The translations under genes were made by a program, and so were the position numbers. DNA of 64,000 bases from JAGVJT01 sp964513205 (GTDB taxonomy: Bacteria > Pseudomonadota > Gammaproteobacteria > Legionellales > Legionellaceae). Each line of letters begins with the position of its first letter. Position 1 is the first letter of the stretch. Below are positions 27,301-35,408 of this stretch, in pieces. The notes beneath the pieces are model-generated. The model saw nothing but the letters and a program-made list of their open reading frames with translations, did no database searches and was not told the origin of the DNA. Where the stretch lies: NCBI GenBank assembly GCA_964513205.1, contig CAZELP010000008.1:10649-74648 (forward strand), read 5' to 3'.

Positions 27301-27960
27301 ATGATAAAATCCCGTGACAACAACAATCCGCCTAATTTTCTCGCTCAGAATTTGTTGTTGTTGATACAGAAAAGAAACATCACGCCCAATCAGCTTGCTC
27401 AAGCACTCAATATCCCACTCATGACCATACGCCGGCTCTTATCTCAGGAAACAGAAGATCCAAGAATTTCGACACTAAAGGCCATTGCAGACTTTTTTGC
27501 CGTGCCAATTGATTTTCTGGTTTATGACCATACTCATTTAAAAACCATGCTTGATCAGCATGTCAAATCATATCGTGTACCCAAATTATCATGGCAAGAT
27601 TTAACTCGAATCCATACACTTTCTGCCGATGAAATACACACATTTGAATCTGTTTTTATCAGTCAAAGAATCAGCGCCAAAGCGTTTGCATTGACCAGTA
27701 AGCCTTCCATGCATCCGAGATTTACCAAGGGTACCATTTTTATTATTGATCCAGAAACAACAGCACATGATGGAGATATCGTGTTGGTTCATTTCAAAAA
27801 AAATGATGATTACAGTCTAAAGGCTTTGCTGGTAGACCCTCCATTTATGCAGCTTAACTCATTGTCAATCGATTCAACTCATCTCGCTTTCGATGACAAC
27901 GCACACGAAATCATTGGAGTTGTACTGATGACGTTGTTGTATCATGAGTCATCGGACTGA
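27301..27960 (+). CDS. XRE-family HTH regulator with S24 (LexA/CI-like) C-terminal domain
   Basis: 219 residues. Residues ~15-75 form a Cro/CI helix-turn-helix (ITPNQLAQALNIPLMTIRRL then ISTLKAIADFFAVPIDFL). Residues ~130-212 match the LexA/CI peptidase fold: Ser in KPSMHPRFTKGTIFIIDPET and Lys in DYSLKALLVD. No Ala-Gly or Cys-Gly self-cleavage site is visible in the linker, so it may be non-cleavable and use the domain for dimerisation. Divergent from the RiPP genes, so it is the likely local regulator, acting on both directions. This pairing is inference. Confidence 0.85.
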   Translation: MIKSRDNNNPPNFLAQNLLLLIQKRNITPNQLAQALNIPLMTIRRLLSQETEDPRISTLKAIADFFAVPIDFLVYDHTHLKTMLDQHVKSYRVPKLSWQDLTRIHTLSADEIHTFESVFISQRISAKAFALTSKPSMHPRFTKGTIFIIDPETTAHDGDIVLVHFKKNDDYSLKALLVDPPFMQLNSLSIDSTHLAFDDNAHEIIGVVLMTLLYHESSD

Positions 27961-27970
27961 ACAGAAAAAG

Positions 27971-28666
27971 CTAAAGTCCGAGCGTCTCTTTAATAAATGG
28001 AATCGTCAATTTTCTTTGTAATACCCAAGAAGCTTCGTCTAGTTTACTTAAAAGCGCGTGCAGCTCGTGCATGTTGCGCGCACATCGAGTCACTAAAAAT
28101 TGGGCCACACTCAAAGACAGATCAAGTCCTCTTTTTTGTGCTTGCAAAGTAAGATTGTGCACCTTGCTGTCATCGTCTAACTCATGCACTTGCAACACCA
28201 AACTCCCTCCCAATCTTGAGCGAAGGTCGGGAAGCGTAATGGGAGAATATCGAGGAGCATCATGCCCAGATAAAATCAATATTGCTCGACCTTCATCACG
28301 CATGCGATTATACAAATGAAAAAGGGCCTCTTCCCAAATTTTATCACCAGCGATGGCATCGATGTCATCAATACATAAAAGCGCTTGATGCTCAAGACCA
28401 TCTAATACACCTGCTCCAGACGATGCGACTAAACGTAACGGAAGATAAATAGCAGGCTTGGAAAGACTGAGCTCATGAACGCATGCTTGAAGTAAATGAG
28501 ATTTGCCTGCGCCAGATGCGCCCCACAAATAAATCAGACGGTCACCGACACCTGAAATAGTGCTTTGTAGCTGTGCTTTAAGCCAAGCATTTTCTTGAGA
28601 CCAAAAATAGTTGGCAAACGTGGCTTCTTCGTTTGGCTGAATTTTTAAAGCAAGTTGTTTGTTCAT
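27971..28666 (-). CDS. hda: DnaA inactivator Hda
   Basis: AAA+ DnaA paralogue that, bound to the DNA-loaded sliding clamp, drives hydrolysis of DnaA-ATP. 231 residues. The N-terminal clamp-binding motif reads QLALKI. Walker A is WGASGAGKSHLLQA and the sensor/Walker B region is ALLCIDDIDAIAG. The DnaA DNA-binding domain IV is lacking, as expected. Start overlaps the stop of the upstream phosphotransferase (ATGA), and the 3' end faces the RiPP regulator 10 nt away. Confidence 0.92.
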   Translation of the reverse strand: MNKQLALKIQPNEEATFANYFWSQENAWLKAQLQSTISGVGDRLIYLWGASGAGKSHLLQACVHELSLSKPAIYLPLRLVASSGAGVLDGLEHQALLCIDDIDAIAGDKIWEEALFHLYNRMRDEGRAILILSGHDAPRYSPITLPDLRSRLGGSLVLQVHELDDDSKVHNLTLQAQKRGLDLSLSVAQFLVTRCARNMHELHALLSKLDEASWVLQRKLTIPFIKETLGL

Positions 28667-29223
28667 TTTATGTCAGTCTGATTAAGGGCAGCTCTCTTTG
28701 CCCACATCCACATGTACTCGACATAACTGATAGTCGTGGTCAAAGCCACCAAACCGATGAGAATATTTTTCAAAGGAGCGTAAAAACCATAGAAAGCCGC
28801 TTCAAATAAACAATAGGAAATCAAGAAGAACTCAATCACGGTATTTAATTTACTCAACCAAGACGGTTTAAACTCCAACCCTCTCCTCATGACACGATAC
28901 CACGCAAACACCCCAAGTAAGATGCTAAAATCTCGAAACATCACCAGTTCGATCAGCCACCATGGCATTTTTCCCAACAGTGCCAATGCAATAAAACTGC
29001 TGACAATCAGCAACTTATCCGCAATGGGATCCAACACCAATCCCAAAGTACTCTCCCAACGAAATTGCCGCGCCAACCAACCATCAAACCCATCTGTAAA
29101 ACTTGCTAAAAGAAAAATATAAAAAGCATTTGCATAATTTTGTTGATAAAAAGAAACTAAAAAAGGCACAATCAACAAGAAGCGCAGTATGGTGAACGTA
29201 TTAGGCAAGTATCTTAAGGGCAT
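28663..29223 (-). CDS. CDP-alcohol phosphatidyltransferase (PgsA-like)
   Basis: Integral membrane enzyme of the CDP-alcohol phosphotransferase family, probably making phosphatidylglycerophosphate from CDP-diacylglycerol. About 186 residues from ATG 29223. The family signature D-G-x2-A-R-x8-G-x3-D-x3-D is present in TDGFDGWLAR followed by GLVLDPIADK. About five membrane segments. The substrate cannot be fixed from the sequence, and a second, canonical pgsA may exist elsewhere. Starts at 29223 and 29265 are both in frame; neither has a strong ribosome site. Overlaps hda by 4 nt. Confidence 0.85.
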   Translation of the reverse strand: MPLRYLPNTFTILRFLLIVPFLVSFYQQNYANAFYIFLLASFTDGFDGWLARQFRWESTLGLVLDPIADKLLIVSSFIALALLGKMPWWLIELVMFRDFSILLGVFAWYRVMRRGLEFKPSWLSKLNTVIEFFLISYCLFEAAFYGFYAPLKNILIGLVALTTTISYVEYMWMWAKRAALNQTDIK

Positions 29224-29352
29224 GGGTATTGTTAACTTACTTATGTGAGTACAAAGAGAAACCATCGCCTGATTTTATACAAACTTCAAGACCCTGTCAC
29301 GCGCAAAACGCAATTGAGTGTGTTATACTCGCGTTTTTACAAAAATCGCATC

Positions 29353-30258
29353 ATGATGTCCATGACAGATACATTACAACGCTTTATGTTCGAGCACGCT
29401 GAAATTCGTGGCGAAATTATCCATCTAGAACAATCTTACCAAACAATTATGGGGCAACAAGACTACCCCCCAATGGTAAAACATCTGCTGGGTGAAGCAT
29501 TGATGTCCTGCGCATTGCTGACGGGTAGTTTACAATTTGAAGGTGAGGTCAGCCTGCAATTCCACGGGAATCAAGATTTACCCTTACTGCTTGTTCAATG
29601 TGATCACTTGCTTAATTTAAGAGGGTTCGCCAAATTCGAACCCAACCAAAAAGATGAAGCTTACGCAAAAGCGTTCTTAAATGGAAAAATGTCTTTGCTT
29701 ATTAATCCATACCAAAAAACGCAGGCCTATCAAAGCATTGTCCCCCTATCATCGACCTCCATGGCTGAGAACCTAATGAATTACTTTGCTCAGTCAGAAC
29801 AAATATCGACACGAATTTGGTTGGCTGTCACCGACGAGAAAACAGCAGGCATGTTGCTTCAGCTTTTACCGACACAAAATCAAGAAGAACGAGAGAATTT
29901 TTGGGAATATGCAACCCAAATAGGCGAAACTTTAACCGAAGAAGAACTTCTAAATCTCGACAACGAAACCATCTTACATCGCCTCTATCACGAAACAGAA
30001 GTCCGTCTATTTCCTGAGCGCTCATTACGCTTCAAATGCCGTTGTACCGTTGAAAAAATGAAGCAAGTCTTAACTGTTTTAGGGGAACAAGACATTCAAG
30101 CATTGGTGCAAGAAAAAGGCTCTGTCGATATTCAATGCGAGTTCTGCAACCGCCAATATTCCTTTGACCCGATCGACATCACATTTTTGTTCAAGACCGA
30201 ATCAGCCGATCCAGAGCTTGATGCTCACTATGTCATTGAAAAAAAGAGGGAAATGTGA
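29353..30258 (+). CDS. hslO: Redox-regulated chaperone Hsp33
   Basis: Holdase chaperone switched on by oxidation and unfolding of a zinc-binding C-terminus. About 301 residues from ATG 29353 (nearby ATGs at 29356 and 29362 also possible; the frame to 29245 adds an untypical tail). Hallmarks: the N-terminal QRFMFEHAEIRGEIIHLEQS, the LNGKMSLLINPYQKTQAYQS segment, and the four zinc Cys in FKCRCTVEKM and IQCEFCNRQYSF. Plus strand, and its 3' end overlaps a convergent broken gene by 26 nt. Confidence 0.95.
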   Translation: MMSMTDTLQRFMFEHAEIRGEIIHLEQSYQTIMGQQDYPPMVKHLLGEALMSCALLTGSLQFEGEVSLQFHGNQDLPLLLVQCDHLLNLRGFAKFEPNQKDEAYAKAFLNGKMSLLINPYQKTQAYQSIVPLSSTSMAENLMNYFAQSEQISTRIWLAVTDEKTAGMLLQLLPTQNQEERENFWEYATQIGETLTEEELLNLDNETILHRLYHETEVRLFPERSLRFKCRCTVEKMKQVLTVLGEQDIQALVQEKGSVDIQCEFCNRQYSFDPIDITFLFKTESADPELDAHYVIEKKREM

Positions 30259-30820
30259 TTAAATTTGAACAACATGTTGATAGTTCAGATAATAATAGTG
30301 ATGGACAGGTATTAATTTTGGGTATTTGCCCTTGTGCTTTAGAGACGAAGCCATACTTTTCAGCATTGGACACAAAAGAAAACAAATCATCAAAATAGGC
30401 ATCGATATTCAAAAATCCCAAAGGTTTATTAAAAACACCTATTTTAATAGCATTCCATGTATCAAAAGCCTCTTCTAAAGTGCCTAAACCACCAGGCATC
30501 ACAATAAATGCATCTGCCTTTTGCTGCATGAGCATTTTTCTTTCTTGCATAGTTTGTGTGATAATAAGCTCATCTAGCGTTGCTAAAGGTTTTTCTCAGG
30601 CAATAAGATTTTCAGGGATTACTCCTGTTACCTTTCCTCCTAAATCCATTACACTTGTTGCGAGTAGCCCCATTAACCCTAAGCCAGAACCACCATAAAC
30701 CAAACGAATATTAGAATGAGCTATTTGTTTCGCTAATTGAACCACAACATCTTTAAAGAGCGTCGAGTTACCAAATTTCGCCCCCAGATAAACACATACC
30801 GATTTCACATTCACCACCAA
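30233..30820 (-). pseudogene. LOG-family (lysine decarboxylase-like) nucleotide hydrolase, interrupted by a TGA
   Basis: Members hydrolyse nucleoside 5'-monophosphates to free base and ribose 5-phosphate (cytokinin-activating LOG type in plants). The N-part has the Rossmann start SVCVYLGAKFGNS and LVYGGSGLGLMG; the C-part has the active site PGGLGTLEEAFDTWNA. Both parts are in the same frame, separated by a single TGA at 30596-30598, exactly in the conserved IPENLIA/EKPLATLDEL stretch. The tail after GFVSKAQGQ also looks unlike the family. So it is a recent nonsense pseudogene, or a sequencing error. It overlaps the 3' end of hslO. Confidence 0.75.
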
Positions 30821-30883
30821 AAATTAAAAAAATAAAAAATAACTTATAAATAATTCATTTAATACACGTAGAAAATACGGTGC

Positions 30884-32173
30884 CTAACCTAAAAGGAACT
30901 GAAAATTTTTCTTTATTTCATTCAAATCAAATTTATTCAAGAAAAGAGAGAAGCTCATCCACGCACTTAAGGCGGACAAATCTCTAAAAGCCGTAGGAAG
31001 ATAGGTTGGAGGAATTAACAGCCCACGCTCACGAAGCTCACACAATAAAGGAAGATCGTCAAGCACTAACTTCCCTGAAAACAAAAGAGGGACCACATCA
31101 ACGCGGTGTTGACTAATCGCAAATCGTATAAAGTTATAAATTAAAACAAATCCTTTTGCATACGACAAATCTTTTGTAAAAGCACCACCTTCCGGCGTGC
31201 TACCACGAAATAGACGTACCGTGTGGTTATAGCTGTCTTCTTCTGAAAAGCCGCAATCCAGAAAATAACGGTATATGTCTATAAAATTAGCGCCTTGACT
31301 GATTTTATCTAATGCAATCACACGATTTGTGATTTTACGCATACGAGAAGGATAAGACGAAAAACTGACAATCTCAGTAATGACAGCAAGCCCCTCTTGA
31401 ATTACGCTGCTTGAGGGAAAGCCTTTTGATAAAAAAGAACAATAAGGCTGCATGGCGCCGTTAAGAGTGGTTCCAACGTGAACCCAACCTTCGTGCACTT
31501 CAAGGTAACGCAAATCTCTGTCACTGAACATGGCTTTCTGGCTTAAGCGGATGCTGTCAGCTCCAGCTGAAGCATCGGCCACCATGCCATCACTGACCAT
31601 CACCGTTATTTTGTCTTCGTGATGATGAAAATAAGGACTTAAACGCATTTGCAGTAGCGCTTGAGCCTCTTCGGGCGTATGTCTTTTGACGTCCGCTTCT
31701 GACTGTAATTGAACATCTAAAGCGGTCAAAACATCGTATAACAAAGTCCCCATTAGCGAAAGCTTGGGACCGCCGGCATAGAACACATCGCTAGGACTTC
31801 CATAAAGCTCTGTTGAAAGCTCAGAAAATAGAGGCGTTCCTCTTGCATCCAACATCTGAACAGCACGGATATACTCCTCGCATTGACGTTTAATCAAACG
31901 AGTCTCTGCACTATACTGTCCCAGCTGGTTTTGCGTGTCTCGCAAAATGCTGCGAAACTCTTCTATTTTCGTTTGTGAATCAAAAGGTAATGGACGTTTT
32001 TGATAGTATGCCAAATCAACAGCAGGCATGACCGTGCCTTTGTGCTTCAGAAAACCCTCTCTCACACCATCATCCCACTTAATGCAATCTAGAATGCGTA
32101 TTTTACGTTGTGCCTCTACAATTCGCTTGGACAACGTTTTGATAATCTCCAGCTCAGCACGATCATCGACCAT
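30884..32173 (-). CDS. DUF1704 'QEGLA-motif' protein, putative metallopeptidase
   Basis: 429 residues. Contains HEGWVH (an HExxxH motif) and, downstream, VIQEGLAVITEI, the QEGLA motif that names the family ('flavohemoglobin expression-modulating QEGLA motif protein', DUF1704). This family is related to the eukaryotic MATCAP/tyrosine carboxypeptidases, where HExxxH plus a later Glu form the metal site. The substrate in bacteria is unknown. No signal peptide. It lies upstream of the LOG pseudogene and 9 nt after the BamC-like gene in transcription sense, so it may be co-transcribed with dapA. Confidence 0.85.
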   Translation of the reverse strand: MVDDRAELEIIKTLSKRIVEAQRKIRILDCIKWDDGVREGFLKHKGTVMPAVDLAYYQKRPLPFDSQTKIEEFRSILRDTQNQLGQYSAETRLIKRQCEEYIRAVQMLDARGTPLFSELSTELYGSPSDVFYAGGPKLSLMGTLLYDVLTALDVQLQSEADVKRHTPEEAQALLQMRLSPYFHHHEDKITVMVSDGMVADASAGADSIRLSQKAMFSDRDLRYLEVHEGWVHVGTTLNGAMQPYCSFLSKGFPSSSVIQEGLAVITEIVSFSSYPSRMRKITNRVIALDKISQGANFIDIYRYFLDCGFSEEDSYNHTVRLFRGSTPEGGAFTKDLSYAKGFVLIYNFIRFAISQHRVDVVPLLFSGKLVLDDLPLLCELRERGLLIPPTYLPTAFRDLSALSAWMSFSLFLNKFDLNEIKKNFQFLLG

Positions 32174-32182
32174 AATTTATCC

Positions 32183-32398
32183 CTAAGGTTTGGGGGGGAC
32201 AATACTCACTTTTCGCTCTCCTTCTGGCGTTGGCAATTCATAAAAGCTACTCATATTTGCACGCGTTAAAGGTGGCGGGACAACCAGTGGTGAGCCATTT
32301 CGACTTTCTAGATACTGTTGCTTATCGTTCGTTGCATATTTTCCAGAACAACCAACCAAAAGACCACACAAGACTAATCCCCATAATAATTTTTTCAC
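32183..32398 (-). CDS. Minimal BamC-like lipoprotein
   Basis: 71 residues from the GTG at 32398, with GAGG 7 nt upstream. Signal with lipobox (LWGLVLCGLLVGC then SGKYATND). The mature part resembles only the N-terminal unstructured segment of BamC (YLESRNGSPLVVPPPLT, SFYELPTPEG, VPPKP), the part which in E. coli binds BamD. The two helix-grip domains are absent. Position right after dapA matches the E. coli dapA-bamC pair. It starts 10 nt after the dapA stop, so translation is probably coupled. Confidence 0.75.
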   Translation of the reverse strand: MKKLLWGLVLCGLLVGCSGKYATNDKQQYLESRNGSPLVVPPPLTRANMSSFYELPTPEGERKVSIVPPKP

Positions 32399-32408
32399 AA
32401 CAAATCCT

Positions 32409-33281
32409 CTATAACAAACCCAATGTCTGTAAAACATCCCCTAAAGCCGCATGATGTGAAGCACTGAGAGAGGTCAATGGAAGTCTAAGCTCATCTTTCA
32501 ATAACCCCATCTGGGCCATCGCCCATTTTACAGGGATTGGGTTGGATTCGACAAACAATAACTGATTTAACTTTTGTAATTGCTCATGAATTTGAAGGCA
32601 TAAATCTCGATCTCCATCGATCACGGCATCACACAGTGTGGCAAGTAGTTTGGGCACCACATTTGCTGTTACAGAGATCACGCCTTTCGCGCCCGCAAGC
32701 ATCCACTCCGCTGCGGTCAAATCATCGCCACTATAGACATCGAGACGACCGTCTGTTTGCTCAATAATGGCCTGCAGGCGAGACAATTGACCTGTTGCCT
32801 CTTTGATTCCAATGATATTTGAAATAGAAGCCAAACGCGCCACGGTTTCTGGTTGCATATCACACGCAGTCCTGGAAGGAACATTGTATAAGATAATAGG
32901 GATCGCAACAGATGAAGCGATATGACTGTAATGTTGATATAAGCCTTCTTGAGTGGGTTTGATATAAGCGGGAGTCATGATCAATGCACCATGAGCACCT
33001 GCTTCCATTGCAAACTGAGTCAATTCAATGCAGTCTTTTGTGGCATTGGCAGCCGTTCCTGCAATAACCGGAATACGCTCTTTGGTTGTTTCAATAACGG
33101 TTTTGATCACAGCACATTTCTCGGCATGCGACAAAGTCCCTGCCTCACCTGTTGTGCCTGCTGCAATAATTGCAGATGTACCGGCGCTAATTTGAAATTC
33201 GACTAATTCACGTAACCGCTCAAAATCGACTTCATCGCGCTTCATGGGAGTCACCAAAGCTACCATACTGCCACGAAACAT
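32409..33281 (-). CDS. dapA: 4-hydroxy-tetrahydrodipicolinate synthase
   Basis: First committed step of the diaminopimelate/lysine pathway: condenses pyruvate with aspartate semialdehyde. 290 residues forming a TIM barrel. Visible are GTTGEAGTLSHAEKC (substrate site), the Tyr in ILYNVPSRTACDM and the Schiff-base Lys in IIGIKEATGQLSR, plus VYSGDDLTAAEWMLAGAKG. Start has GGAGG upstream (complement near 33290). Supplies DAP for the Mur enzymes encoded in the same window. Confidence 0.97.
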   Translation of the reverse strand: MFRGSMVALVTPMKRDEVDFERLRELVEFQISAGTSAIIAAGTTGEAGTLSHAEKCAVIKTVIETTKERIPVIAGTAANATKDCIELTQFAMEAGAHGALIMTPAYIKPTQEGLYQHYSHIASSVAIPIILYNVPSRTACDMQPETVARLASISNIIGIKEATGQLSRLQAIIEQTDGRLDVYSGDDLTAAEWMLAGAKGVISVTANVVPKLLATLCDAVIDGDRDLCLQIHEQLQKLNQLLFVESNPIPVKWAMAQMGLLKDELRLPLTSLSASHHAALGDVLQTLGLL

Positions 33282-33406
33282 GCTCTTCCTCCAAAACGAT
33301 CGCTCTTACTGTTCATAGTACTGAGATATGAAACACATCTCAAGTCTATGTCCATATACGACACAGCATATCGACCCAATAAGTTCAAAAAACAATAATA
33401 TTGATC

Positions 33407-33431
33407 TTGATATATAATCAATGTATATCAA
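33407..33431 (+). promoter_or_regulatory. Inverted repeat / promoter-like site before a small lipoprotein
   Basis: TTGATAT (33407-33413) and ATATCAA (33425-33431) form a 7-bp inverted repeat. An overlapping pair TTGATC, 17-nt spacer, TATATC could act as a sigma70 promoter (33401-33429). It lies 17 nt before the ATG at 33448. Confidence 0.35.
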
Positions 33432-33447
33432 TAAAACAGGATCGCAT

Positions 33448-33588
33448 ATGAAAAAGCTTCTTATGGTCATGCTCTTCATTGGTCTTTTCGGTTGCCAAAC
33501 CGAAACACCCAAGAACACATTCACCAGTGGAACGTGGGTGGGTTACGGTTTTGGCGTGACTGAAAACACAGGACGGCTTAGTCGGTGA
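33448..33588 (+). CDS. 46-aa predicted lipoprotein
   Basis: A short ORF starting MKKLLMVMLFIGLFGC, a good lipoprotein signal with lipobox LFGC, then QTETPKNTFTSGTWVGYGFG and a short tail. AGGA lies about 8 nt before the ATG. It overlaps the 3' end of the convergent aminotransferase by 11 nt. No family recognised. It may be an intact small lipoprotein or the 5' stump of a longer gene cut off when the polysaccharide locus was inserted or rearranged. Confidence 0.45.
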   Translation: MKKLLMVMLFIGLFGCQTETPKNTFTSGTWVGYGFGVTENTGRLSR

Positions 33589-34792
33589 CGACAGGCTGTA
33601 ATGTATTGGATTGTGTGGCCAATTGCATGACGTCTTTCAACACACGACAGGTTTTTTCAATTTCTTGCTCTGAAAGTGTAGGATGTACCAAAAACATCAG
33701 ACTTGTCTCACCTAATTTTTGTGCAACAGGCAGTCTCGCTCGTGGCTGAGAAACAGTATTATCGAAAGCTTTTTCGAGATAAATTTCAGCGCAAGAACCT
33801 GCATAACAAGGTATGCCTTTTTCTCGAATAGATTGCATAATACGATTTCTATCCCAACCCAATCCAAGCTTGTGTGGCTCAACAAATACGTAACATTTAT
33901 AAGCTGCATGCTGGATAAAATCAGGAATAGCCGGTACCCGAAGACCATCTAGACCGCGAGCTACAGACCAAATTTCTTCTGCGTATTGACGACGTTTTGC
34001 ATGCCAAACAGGCATACGTTTTAATTGAATTCGACCAATTGCCGCTTGTATTTCTATCATACGCCAATTTGTTCCGATCTGATGGTGAACCCATTGAAAT
34101 CCTGATCCGGCATGGCGTGCAGCCTCCATAGCCGCTTTAGATTTCCCATGATCTTTGTAAGACCACATGAATTCATATAAGGCTTTATCTTTCGTCGTTA
34201 CCATCCCACCCTCTCCACCAGTGGTCATTATTTTATCTTGACAAAAAGACCAAGCACCAATGTCTCCAATTGAACCGACTGGTCGCCCTTTGTATACAGC
34301 ACCATGAGCTTGTGCACAGTCTTCGATGACAAACAGATCATGAGCCTTAGCAAGTGCCATGATGGGATCCATATCACAAGGATAACCCGCCAGATGTACG
34401 CAAATGATCCCTCGCGTTTTTGAAGTAATCAACGACTGGATTGTTTCTGCTGTGATATTTTGACTATTTTCATCGACATCCGCAAAAATTGGAGTAGCAC
34501 CTGCCGTGCTGATACAAGAAGCAGAGGCAATGAAAGAACGGGCCGTCACAATGACCTCATCTCCTGCAGAAATACCATATGCTTTTAAAGCCAAATCGAG
34601 GGCAACAGTCCCATTGGCAAGCGCAATTGCATAAGGAACATCAACAAATGCTGCAAACTCTTCCTCAAACATTCGGCATTCTCGACCAGTCCAATAATTC
34701 ACTCGATTAGAACGCAAAATCTGCTGAACAGCCTCAACCTCTTCTTCCGTAAAATTGGGCCAAGGTGAAAAACTGGTATCTAACAAAATCAA
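33578..34792 (-). CDS. DegT/DnrJ/EryC1-type sugar aminotransferase
   Basis: PLP enzyme that aminates a nucleotide-linked keto-sugar. 404 residues. The PLP-binding region has VIEDCAQAHGAVYKG and the Schiff-base Lys in SFCQDKIMTTGGEGGM. N-terminal signature WPNFTEEEVEAVQQILRSN is like those of PglE/WbtC-type enzymes in N-acetylated diamino-sugar pathways. Directly follows a PglC-like transferase, so it may make the first sugar of the repeat. It could in principle supply the aminotransferase step of legionaminate, but that gene (legC) more likely lies outside. Confidence 0.88.
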   Translation of the reverse strand: MILLDTSFSPWPNFTEEEVEAVQQILRSNRVNYWTGRECRMFEEEFAAFVDVPYAIALANGTVALDLALKAYGISAGDEVIVTARSFIASASCISTAGATPIFADVDENSQNITAETIQSLITSKTRGIICVHLAGYPCDMDPIMALAKAHDLFVIEDCAQAHGAVYKGRPVGSIGDIGAWSFCQDKIMTTGGEGGMVTTKDKALYEFMWSYKDHGKSKAAMEAARHAGSGFQWVHHQIGTNWRMIEIQAAIGRIQLKRMPVWHAKRRQYAEEIWSVARGLDGLRVPAIPDFIQHAAYKCYVFVEPHKLGLGWDRNRIMQSIREKGIPCYAGSCAEIYLEKAFDNTVSQPRARLPVAQKLGETSLMFLVHPTLSEQEIEKTCRVLKDVMQLATQSNTLQPVVTD

Positions 34793-34800
34793 TCTCCTTT

Positions 34801-35400
34801 TTAATTCTCAGTCGACCCCATAAATCGCTCTGCGGTCGCTTGTCCTTGTGCATGAATGCCTTCTCGTTTAAACACTTTGTATACTGTTAGAAATAAAATC
34901 TTTAAATCTAACCATAATGATTGATGCTCTACATACCAAACATCTAATTTAAATTTTTCTTCCCATGATATTGCGTTTCTACCACTAACTTGAGCCAAAC
35001 CTGTAAGACCGGGACGAACAAGATGTCTTTTTTTCTGCTCTTCATTATACAAGGGTAAATAGTCAATTAATAAAGGACGAGGCCCCACTAAACTCATCTC
35101 ACCTTTTAGGACATTCCAAAGTTCCGGAAGCTCATCTAAACTCGTTGAACGAAGGAATCGACCAAGAAATGTTAATCTCTTTTGATCCGGCAATAAGTGA
35201 CCTATTTCGTCCTTCTCATCCGTCATCGTACGAAACTTGATTAAGTTAAATAATCTTTCATGCAACCCAGGTCGAAGTTGTGTAAAAAAAACCGGCGCAC
35301 CCAAATAACGATGAATAATCAGAAATAACAAACAGAAGACTGGAGAGAGTCCGACCAGAAGAAAAGCTGCAACCAGGATGTCCATAACCCGTTTAATCAT
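34801..35400 (-). CDS. Initiating sugar-1-phosphate transferase (PglC-like)
   Basis: Monotopic phosphoglycosyl transferase that moves a sugar phosphate from UDP-sugar to undecaprenyl phosphate, starting each repeat unit. 199 residues: one N-terminal membrane-embedded hairpin (ILVAAFLLVGLSPVFCLLFL), then the family core FFTQLRPGLHERLFNLIKFR, STSLDELPELWNVLKGEMSL, VGPRPLL and VRPGLTGLAQVSGRNAISWE with the catalytic Asp-Glu pair. Small size matches PglC rather than WbaP/WcaJ. Neighbouring aminotransferase suggests UDP-diNAcBac or a similar amino sugar as donor (inference). Confidence 0.92.
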   Translation of the reverse strand: MIKRVMDILVAAFLLVGLSPVFCLLFLIIHRYLGAPVFFTQLRPGLHERLFNLIKFRTMTDEKDEIGHLLPDQKRLTFLGRFLRSTSLDELPELWNVLKGEMSLVGPRPLLIDYLPLYNEEQKKRHLVRPGLTGLAQVSGRNAISWEEKFKLDVWYVEHQSLWLDLKILFLTVYKVFKREGIHAQGQATAERFMGSTEN

Positions 35401-35408
35401 ATTTTTCC

